Shown here one piece after another: positions 55,904-64,000 of a stretch of 64,000 nt of DNA. A program made the position numbers and the translations under genes. The stretch lies in NCBI GenBank assembly GCA_011319805.1, contig SJRY01000236.1, positions 762,371 to 826,370 of the forward strand, given 5' to 3'. This stretch comes from Macrocybe gigantea. Taxonomy: Eukaryota > Basidiomycota > Agaricomycetes > Agaricales > Callistosporiaceae. The notes below the pieces were generated by a model. That model made no database searches and was not told where the DNA came from. It saw only the letters and a list, made by a program, of their open reading frames with translations. Numbering within the stretch: the stretch's first letter is position 1; every line of letters begins with the position of its first letter.

Positions 55904-57385
55904 AATACAACAAAACCAAGCTGCAGCATTTCTCGTGCAATAGTAAGGATCCCCGTCCTTCCATTGATTTGGGTTTTGCCCCGTTCATGGGCAACACTCC
56001 CTTACAGCCCAAAGATGTTTGGAGATACCTTGGGTTCTTCTTGGATGCGTGCCTATCCTTCAAGAAGCACGTCCGTTTCTATGCAACGAAAGCGCTGACT
56101 ATGGCCAGAGCTTTCCAGATATTGGGCAATTCTGTACAAGGGGTATCCCCCCAACAGAAGCGCATTCTTTACCTGTCATGCGCACGTCCCATCGTGACAT
56201 ATGGCTGTTTGTTATGGAACTTCAATGGTATGTGCAATGCCACACTGTTGAAGCAGTTATGCCAGATGCAGTGTAAGGCTTGCATCTGGATCAATGGCTA
56301 GTTCCGCACCACCCCAGAGGGTGCAGCTGAAACCATGGCCTGTGTCGAGCCTATCACCGGGTTCATTAAACATTTGAAAGTCGGGTCCTCTGCCTGGCTG
56401 GCCAACACCAACTTGAGGCATGCTCTCAGAGCTTTGACCAACTCGCCTGTGGCAGGTGGTGATCCTCGAGGTTGAAGAATCTGACCTCCCTCTCAGATAG
56501 GCAGCGTACTGTGCTCAAGTCCCCTCTCAAGGATCTGGTGGATCTTAAACCACCTAACTTTTTGTCCACGGACTATTTTGCAGATGCGAATAATCCGGGC
56601 AGGTGGCTCGTTGACCAGTTCAGCAGCCGCCTCGAGATCTATAAGCTTCTTGGCAGAGACGAAGACTCTATCAAGGCCTATCACATATTGCTCAAGCAGG
56701 TGCTCGCTGAGTGCCTGCTTGAGCCCAACTGTGTATACACGAGTAGTGATGGCACCATGCCCACGAAAGCTGATACACACAGACAGTCCGTGTATTCATC
56801 CCGGGTCTACCGAGGCAATACACTTGTTTTCGAAACTCGTCAACCTGTCGGTAAAGCGACAAGTGATGACTCCGAGCTGATTGGATTGCGTATGTCAATT
56901 CAAAAGGCTATCGCACAGGATGGAGTCATGTCCATTGTATGCTTCCTCGACTCGATGAATGCAATTAATTGCATCATCGATTGCAACCCTCACTCTGTGC
57001 AGTCGCATTCTATTGCACTGTGCACCTCACTGCATGCTTGGTTCGCCCGGTCCGAGCCACACCAGATTTCATTCTGGCATGTCCCTTCCTCTTGGAAGTG
57101 GGCTATCCAAGTCGAAGCGCACAAGTCAGCACGTGGCCTCGACATACCCCAGGGACTTCGTCCCCTCTACACCACAGATGCTCTCCACAAGGAGGTGGAT
57201 GACGATATGCATGCCTCTTGGTTCCATGATTCTGGAATCAAGAAATACATTGGTGCCTCCACGTTTCGATTCCATGATGCTGGAAAGCCTGAGTCCTATG
57301 AGCACCCGCTTCATAAAAGAACGGGGTTCATGAAGTTGGTAACAGGTAACGAGCTGTTTGCTCGCTGCTGTCGCATCACATGCGG
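55904..57385 (+). mobile_element. LINE F fragment
   Basis: Plus-strand ORF2 sequence from the reverse transcriptase thumb (about 55905) through RNase H (56472-57380: YTSSDGTMPTKAD, DDSELIGLRMSIQKAI, HVPSSWKWAIQVEAHKSARG), cut by the third gypsy element at 57385. The 317-codon stretch at 56472-57425 runs into the LTR by chance. A TAG at about 56299 and a frame change at 56465 break it. Confidence 0.82.
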
Positions 57386-58513
57386 TGATGAGCGCTCCGC
57401 GCCGCTGACCGCCGATAAGTCCTAATTTGGTAATCCCGCCCCCGCATTCGAGATCATACCACTACTCGGCCCCCTCAGCATGATACCGCAGCCCAGCCGC
57501 TGACTTCTCGTTCGAGTACTCGGGATGTCGACAACTCCGTGAGGCTTCCATTCCAGGTCCGGACACTTCGCCAAACGCATCGCACCCGTACATTCCGGAC
57601 CTTCTGCGCTTCCTATACCGCCCAATACAGTCAGGCAGTCTTATTCCTATATGCCTCCCCCGATTTCCCAGATCCCGATATGGCAAGACTACTACCATTT
57701 TCGATATCGCACCGCCTCACGCCTTCCCGCGTTCCCGACACTGCCTCGCCGCAGTACATTCGAAACAAGGGATTTCGAGCGCGCTACCATTTCATCCACT
57801 CTCATTTCGAAATTCATGACTCATATTTCACTGATACATTCTACGTTCCTTAGATTATTTTCACGTTCCATTCTACGATGCGTGGCACCGGTTTCGGGAT
57901 GTTCTTTTACCTACTGTTTCACCTTTTATGTTCAGATTTCGAACGGACTTACATCTCCCCGGCATTTCAGCCACTAAACGACCCTTTCGAAATCATACGA
58001 TACGTTCTCTCATTCGGTTTCGACTCGCCGGTTATTCCGATACTCGAAATCTTCTCATCTATAAAAACCCATGTACTTGGCATTTGTAAAAACATAGAAA
58101 AAGTTACCGTCTCAGTCCTTCAGCAGTCTCGCAGTCTACGACTCATGTGGAGTCCTTGTGTTATCCGATCTCAAAGTGTCACGCTCGCGTGGAGCCACCG
58201 TACTCAGTCTCGAAATCAGTGTCTCTGGCTTCGCGTGGAAGTCATTATCATCGAAACCCTTCCGAAACCCTCACTGAAGCCCTCGATATCGCGCGGGAAT
58301 TCAGCTAAGTCTAACAGCCTTGTTTCGAAAACCCCGAAATCCGCTCGAAACCATCCATATTCACTTCGTTCCATTCCTCCCCTTTCACGCTACAGTCCCT
58401 CGGGTTACTCTGTGACTTGAACAGCTCGTAGTTTATACAGCCTCGGATAGGGACTGACGCTTCCTTCATTCCACCTTGTTGGTTTGTAGGTTAGTGCTAC
58501 CCGATAGTTATCA
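57386..58513 (+). repeat. 5' LTR of the third gypsy element
   Basis: Predicted from TGATGAGCGCTCC to GTTATCA. The ends form a short inverted repeat TGAT/ATCA, and a primer site follows four bases later. Without the 3' LTR in the window the limits are inferred. A TATAAAAA box lies at 58060. Confidence 0.65.
58060..58067 (+). promoter_or_regulatory. TATA box of the third gypsy LTR
   Basis: TATAAAAA, about 450 bp before the predicted LTR end. Confidence 0.5.
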
Positions 58514-58516
58514 TTT

Positions 58517-58534
58517 TGGAGCCCACCGCGAGGG
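58517..58534 (+). other. tRNA-type primer-binding site
   Basis: TGGAGCCCACCGCGAGGG follows the predicted LTR end. TGG pairs with the CCA end of a tRNA. The tRNA species was not identified. Confidence 0.55.
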
Positions 58535-58925
58535 GCTAGTTCAAGATTTCAAGTAACCCCAACGCCAATCTTCTACCTCGTCCACTGTTACCTCCCACGC
58601 CCAGGCAGCCGCTCGCAGGAGACAAACCCCGGGTCCCCGAAATCTCCGTCGATCACCTGTTCCGCGCTCCCGAGCACCCTCTCCTGAACTCCTTATCTCT
58701 CTTCCCGACTCGCTACCTTCATCTCCCGAACCCTTATCCCCAGCCTCAGTCAAACAAGAAACGGATTCCGATCTAGAACTCCTTTCAGACCCGCTTTCGA
58801 CACTAGACTCAAGTCCCATCCTTATCAATCCAACTCCATCACAGTCCCCTCCTGAAAGAACCCCTTCCCGAAATATCCAACAACTCCGTGATCTCCGACA
58901 ATCAGTTCGAAATCTGTTATCCAGC

Positions 58926-60955
58926 ATGTCTAACAATGAAACCAACAATCCCGCGTCCGGCGCTGGTGTCGGTGACCCCGCTCCCGCACGGCTAGTAACT
59001 ATGCCAGCTCGTGGCCACTCCACAGCTCCACGTTTCGATCCCGCGCAGCCCCGTGAGCTCTCCCAATACTTCAGAGAACTCGACCACCTCTTCAGTGATG
59101 CCGGAGTCACGGGTGACGCGCAGAAGAAGGAGTATGCCATTCGTTATCCTGATTTTGCGACCTCCGAGCTTTGGGAAAGCCTCCCGGAGTTCCAAGGCCG
59201 CCCTTATGCCGACTTCCGAGATGCCATTCAGCGTCTCTACCCCGGAGCTGAAGACAAACATCGCTATAACATGGGCGATTTAGACCGGCTCATTGGCGAA
59301 ACCAGTCGCCTCGGCATCAGGACCCACGAGCAGCTCGCGGAATACTACCGCAAATTTTACACTATCACGAAGTATCTAGTTGACAAAGAAGAGATGTCGG
59401 CCAAAGAGCAAGCTAGGGCCTACGAACGCGCGTTCCCCACGGATTTACAAGCCAAAGTCCGAGATCGCCTCGAAGTCAAGTTCCCGGATTACGATCCCTA
59501 TTTCACCCACTCGCTTGTCGATATACAAGATGCCGCAGCCTACGTTTTTAAACGGGAAGAACAGCCCGGAGCTTCGTCGGTCCGTTACCAGTCCATAGCC
59601 CCGCAACCCGAAGTACTTCAGCCGCTCCCGAAACCTCTGTAAAACAGGAGGACCTTAACACCATCCTTGCGAGTATGACTCAAAACATCACAACCGGGAT
59701 CAGCGACGTTCTCGTCAAGTTTATGCAGGCACAAGCCAATACTGGAGGCTTCCGACCCCGGGCTCCCGGAAACCGTCCCGAGGGCTGTCATTTCTGTGGT
59801 AAACCCGATTGTCGCATTAGGGACTGTGAGACGGCCGAGAATTATATTCGAGAAGGCCTTATCCGCCGTGATTTCAATGGGCGAATCACACTCCCGACAC
59901 AGGCCGAAATTCCGAGAGCTATTCGAGGTGCCACTATGCAGGAACGTGTCAACGAATATTATAGGCAGTATCCTAACGAGCGACCATGCGGAATTATTAC
60001 CTCCAATGCAGACACCACCGGCCAAATGCTCCTTTCTGTCGCAACTTATAATCCTACAGAGAATCCCATAGTCCCGAACGACTCCGCCTATGCTTATGCC
60101 GTAAATCCCGCTGCCAGTACCCAGGTCAACGACCGCCTGTCTGATATCCAAGAACGTATCCGCCAGCTAAATCTCGAAGCCCAAGTCCTCGCCAACCGCC
60201 GCACCGTTATGGATCATGTCGAAATCACCCGCAGAGGTCCGCCTCGTGCAAACCGCCGAGTCAATCCCGAAACTCCTGTAGTTGCTTCTTCACCTCGAAA
60301 TCCAGAACCATCCCCAGGTCAGCCACAGAATCCCGAGGCCAGTACTTCGGCATCAAAAGGTAAAGAAAAGGAAGTATCCCCAGCTCCTTCGTTGCAGACT
60401 CTTCCCGAGAATACCCAGGCCGAAACCATCCGTCACGAGGGACCCATCCATCCCTTCCGCGATGTTCCTGAAGTTCGTTACGCTCCTCCCACCACTCGAA
60501 ACTTTGCAGCTCCCGCCCCAGTAGCCAAACCAACTAACAAGGACCCCTCGAAACAACCCGCCTACAAGAACGTTTTCCCCGTCGTCGATAAGAAGCATGC
60601 AGATGAAGTCTTCGAAACCGTTTTGAAAGGCACCACTCAAATCTCCAACGAGGCCCTCCTTTCCCTTTCCCCCGAAATCAGATCGAAGATGCGCGAGCTT
60701 GTCACTCCAAAACGGGTAGCTAACGAGACCAACCCCATCGCAGTCATGTCCCAGGAGTGCAGCATTCCCGAACCTGTGTTTCGAGCTACCATCGAGGAAA
60801 TCCCCGACGAAGATACCACCCCGCGAAATCAATCAACCTTAACGAACTCCCTTTCGGCATCGCAGATTCCAACGCCGCTACATATGGACAAGCCGCGCCA
60901 CCGAGGGGCGCTACCATCATCGAAGACCCGATTTCAACCTACATTTCGAGCATGA
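58926..60955 (+). pseudogene. Gag of the third gypsy element (one frame slip)
   Basis: First ATG at 58926, although the frame is open further upstream through a proline/serine-rich stretch. Capsid-like core ELSQYFRELDHLFSDAGV to AYERAFPTDLQAKVRDRL. The frame slips near 59630 in CTCCCGAAACC and resumes as VKQEDLNTILASMTQNITTG. The knuckle is CHFCGKPDCRIRDC, with cysteine instead of the usual histidine, followed by a long charged and proline-rich linker. A second slip near 60822 (ACCACCCCGCG) joins it to the protease frame. Confidence 0.8.
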
Positions 60956-61412
60956 GCCGTGACCAGATCGATCCCGAACGCCTCATCGTAGCCAAAGAGA
61001 GTCATGCCCTTCGCTCTATCACATGTCTCATCGATCATCAAGACTATGTTGAATGTGTCGTTGATCCCGGATCCCAATTATAGCCATGTCTGATGCAGTA
61101 TGTCACAAGCTCGGGATCGCCTATGACCCTACCGTCCGCCTCGATATGCAGTCAGCCAATGGCGAAATCGACAAATCGCTTGGATTATCCCGAAACATCC
61201 CGGTTACTATCAACGAAATCACCCTCTATGCCCAAATCCATGTATTACCTAACCCCGCCTATGATATCCTCCTCGGTCGCCCCTTTGACGTCTTAACCGA
61301 ATCTCTCGTCAAAACTACCGAAACGAGGATCAAACCATCACAATACACGATCCCAACACCAACAGACGTACTACGATCCCGACTCAGCCCCGTGGCAAAC
61401 CGAAATACATGA
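60757..61412 (+). pseudogene. Aspartic protease of the third gypsy element
   Basis: Leads through AKSINLNELPFGIADS and LIVAKESHALRSITC to VDPGSQ, the catalytic aspartate (here DPGS rather than DTGA), then slips frame at 61076-61082 and continues MSDAVCHKLGIAYDPTVR, VTINEITLYAQIHVL and YDILLGRPFDVLTESLV. The flap and second ILLGRPF motif are typical of Ty3-type retropepsins. Confidence 0.8.
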
Positions 61413-61518
61413 TGCCAGGAAAGAAGACTGCTGCAGTGGATTTTTTTCGCAGATAGAGGACACGTTAGCTGACGGCGATTACGCTTTCGTTGTTTCCTCG
61501 GACAAAACTCAAGACAAT

Positions 61519-63967
61519 TTGGACCTTCGCCTCGATTACTATGCCCAGGTTCCTGCTCCCAATCCCGTTTCTAATTCCGCTCCCGATACGTCCATTTCAA
61601 ATTATCTTTCATCCTTATATCTTTCGGCCTGTGATATTTCCATTTCCCCGATTTCAGCTTTACTGTACGAGTCTAGTGGTCGTCCAACACGACCTCAGAC
61701 GCAATTTCAGAGTGGTTTCAACACCACGAACACTTCCTCTTCCGATTTTGTTTATTTATATGATGTGACCAGGTGCGCTCCCGAACTTTCTAGACATACC
61801 CTCCCGAATCGCGCGATACGTTCGCGAAACGTAAATACAAGCCCGTCGCCCTCAAAGTCCGTTCCGTCGTTGCCCCACTTCCCGATAATGGCAAATTTCG
61901 AATCCTCCGCGAAATCCGCGGAGACCCCCTTGCCAGTATGCCGAAACTATCCCCAAATCCCCCTCCTTTTATCCCGACCGGTCGCTATACCGAGGATCGT
62001 CGAAATCTCGTTGACAAGGCTCATCCGAAGGCTTCCTTTGGCCAGAAGAACGAAGACTGATGCACCACTTTATGTGCCTCCAGAACGGCGCCTTCGCTTG
62101 GACCGACCAAGAGCGCGGTCGATTTCGAGAAGACTTTTTCCCGCCGTCGAAATCCCTGTCATTCAGCACAAGCCTTGGATTCACAAGAACATCCCGATAC
62201 CTCCTGGTATTTATGATGAAATTTGTCAGCTCATTCGTCGAAAGATCGATGCCGGTGTCTATGAACCCTCGAATTCCTCCTACCGCTCCCGGTGGTTCAC
62301 AGTCGTCAAGAAAGATGGCAAGTCGCTTCGCATCGTCCACTCCCTCGAGCCGCTAAACAAAGTCACCATCCGTCATTCCGGAGTTACCCCGGTCCTGATC
62401 ACTTAGCAGAACAATTTGGTGGCCGCCCCTGTGGTGCGATGCTTGACCTCTATGTTGGCTACGATGAACGACTCCTCGCTGAAAACTCTCGGGATCTCAC
62501 TACGTTCCAGACCCCTTTGGCGCTATGCGACTTGTTACGCTCCCGATGGGCTGGACCAATTCCGTTCCTATATTCCATGATGATGTAACTTTCATCCTAC
62601 AAGACGAGATACCGCATCTTACCATCCCCTATATCGATGATGTCCCCGTGAAAGGCCCAGATTCCGAATATCGACGTCCCGATAACAGTTTCGAAACCAT
62701 TCCACAGAATCCCGGCATCCGTCGCTTCGTTTGGGAACACTTTTGCAATCTGAACCGTGTTGTCCAGCGCATGAAGTATTCTGGAGGCACCTTTTCTGGC
62801 ACAAAGCTCACGCTCTGTAGTCCCGAAATCACAGTTCTTGGACACCGTTGTACGCCTAAAGGTCGTCTTCCTGATGAATCCCGAGTTGTCGCAATCAAAA
62901 CTTGGAAACCGTGCCGAGACCTCTCAGACGTTCGCGCCTTCCTCGGAACGATTGGTGTCATGCGTATCTTCATTCGAAATTTCGCTCATCGCGCTGACGC
63001 CTTAGTCCGCCTTACGCGGAAGAATGTAGACTACGTCTTCGGTCAGGAGCAACTCGACGCACAGGAAGACCTGAAACAAGCCCTTATCACTTCTCCAGCT
63101 CTCCGACCCCTCGACTACAAGTCGGAAGCCCCCATTATCCTCGCCGTCGATACCTCCTACATCGCAGTCGGTTACTTCCTTTGCCAATGCGATCCCGATA
63201 ACCCTCGAGTCCGATATTACAACCGTTTCGGATCCATTACACTGAACGATCGCGAACGTCGCTTCTCACAGCCGAAACTCGAAATCTATGGCTTATTCCG
63301 ATCGGTCCGTGCAGTACGCATGTACATCATTGGTGTACGAAACCTCGTTGTCGAAGTCGATGCCCGCTACATCAAAGGCATGCTAAACAATCCCGATATA
63401 GTCCCCTCTGCCAGTATCAATCGATGGATCCTGACGATCCTGACATTCCACTTCACACTTGTTCATGTTCCTGGCTCTAGTCACGGTCCTGATGGTCTTT
63501 CCCGCCGACCAGGCGATCCCGAGCCTGACCAAGACGAAGATTTCGACGATTGGATCGACAGAGTCTATGGCTTCATCCATTTTGTTAACACCCCTCGATA
63601 TCGTCCCGAAACACGTCGAAGTCACCTCATTTCGATATACCTAGGACAGGACATTTCAAGTGGGGAGGACAGTCAAGCTGTCTTCCATCGAAACTCCTCC
63701 TCTCCCGAGTCCGAAGACCGTCTAGAAGCCAACCCTGACCTTCGACAGCTCAGCTCCATCCCTGATTATGTATTTGTTCCTCGTTCGAAATCAGCCATTG
63801 CCGACGATCAGCGTCTCGACCTCGTACAGGACTATTTGACCACTTGCGTCGTCCACCCAGTCTCACAGATTCTGCTTTCGAGGCCTTTGTTCGGTATTGC
63901 TTCCACTTCTTCGTTGCCGCTGACAAGTTATGGCGAAAGGACGATCAAGGTAGTCACAAACTCGTGA
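61519..63967 (+). pseudogene. Reverse transcriptase and RNase H of the third gypsy element
   Basis: Linker (61519-62140), then reverse transcriptase: HKPWIHKNIPIPPGIYDEIC, GVYEPSNSSYRSRWFTVVKK and LRIVHSLEPLNKVT; slip near 62390; GAMLDLYVGYDERLL with the first aspartate; slip near 62512; LPMGWTNSVPIFHDDV and the catalytic IPYIDDVPVKGP. RNase H is at 63100-63480 with ILAVDTSYIAVGYFLCQ, RRFSQPKLEIYGLFRS, VEVDARYIKGML and HVPGSSHGPDGLSRR. After RNase H an acidic linker runs toward the integrase outside the window. From 62525 on, 480 codons are open. Confidence 0.85.
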
Positions 63968-64000
63968 TCCCTCGGAATCGGCGTATGAACATCATCGCCC

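Larger units (their letters stand above)
57386..64000 (+). mobile_element. Third Ty3/gypsy element, running off the right edge
   Basis: A 1.1-kb 5' LTR, a TGG-type primer site, gag, protease, reverse transcriptase and RNase H in order. Integrase and the 3' LTR lie outside the window. Coding regions have several single-base frame slips but few base-substitution stops, and the sequence is rich in TTCGAA-type CpG motifs, so it is a recent copy of a family different from the chromovirus at 46057. The predicted left target site is TGCGG (57381-57385). Confidence 0.88.

Noticed and set aside
52986..57385. Twin-priming (5' inversion) of a single LINE insertion
   Set aside because: The inverted part contains the target duplicate and poly(A) junction of LINE B, which a twin-primed insertion would not copy.
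58541..59140. 199-codon minus-strand open frame
   Set aside because: Overlaps the gag start of the third gypsy element in antisense. Composition follows the gag codons and no domain is visible.
1..64000. CRISPR arrays, bacterial operons or ribosomal RNA genes
   Set aside because: No spaced direct repeats, no Shine-Dalgarno-led operons and no rRNA-like sequence. Introns and retroelements show a fungal nuclear genome.

Overview
The window looks like a piece of a TE-rich basidiomycete (probably Agaricomycete) genome. Coding exons are cut by many 45-60 bp introns. The host genes are ordinary fungal housekeeping genes packed head-to-head or tail-to-tail on both strands. The retroelements are of fungal types: Tad-like LINEs with RNase H, chromoviruses and a copia element. 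The species cannot be named from this sequence.

Layout. (1) 1-3390 holds a LINE of one family on the minus strand: ORF2 endonuclease running off the left edge, ORF1 with a zinc knuckle, and an upstream region with a 26-bp tandem repeat. (2) 3391-21223 is a gene block: Tra2-like SR splicing factor (-), ribosomal protein eL18 (+), MBOAT lysophospholipid acyltransferase (-), SCO1 copper chaperone (-), MARVEL membrane protein (-), two unknown membrane proteins (-), WDR89-like protein (+), MSS1/MnmE mitochondrial tRNA GTPase (-), calcineurin B (+), an unknown protein (-), a TTI2-like protein (-) and uracil phosphoribosyltransferase FUR1 (+). (3) 21224-26561 is a decayed copia element with LTRs and a target duplication. 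(4) 26970-57385 is a nest of repeats: an old chromovirus (26970-32390) hit by LINE A (+, from 32391). LINE A is split by full-length LINE B (-, 36433-44161). LINE B carries a tRNA-derived SINE-like insert (40895-42213). LINE A resumes at 44162 and is hit by a younger complete chromovirus (46057-52566). Further LINE pieces in alternating orientation follow, including one arm of a 1.9-kb inverted repeat. (5) 57386-64000 is a third gypsy-type element (+) with a 1.1-kb LTR, running off the right edge.

The most interesting points are in the nest. The young chromovirus shows the signature of tRNA-independent self-priming: an 11-nt primer-binding site two bases after the LTR is the exact complement of the predicted RNA 5' end, which lies 33 bp below a TATA box. 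It also carries two accessory ORFs outside gag-pol. The SINE-like insert has tRNA A and B boxes and the same 3' tail as the resident LINE, so the two look like a parasite-host pair. The inverted repeat (34936-36851 and 52567-54484) copies a LINE B / LINE A insertion junction in reverse, which suggests template switching between opposed LINEs. Older copies differ from younger ones largely by C-to-T changes, many at CpG, as expected from cytosine methylation.

Reading-frame breaks recur at short C runs in the eL18 gene, the third gypsy element and LINE B. Part of the apparent decay may therefore be assembly error. Most gene models below were assembled by eye from conserved protein motifs and splice signals. 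Starts and terminal exons are uncertain where stated.
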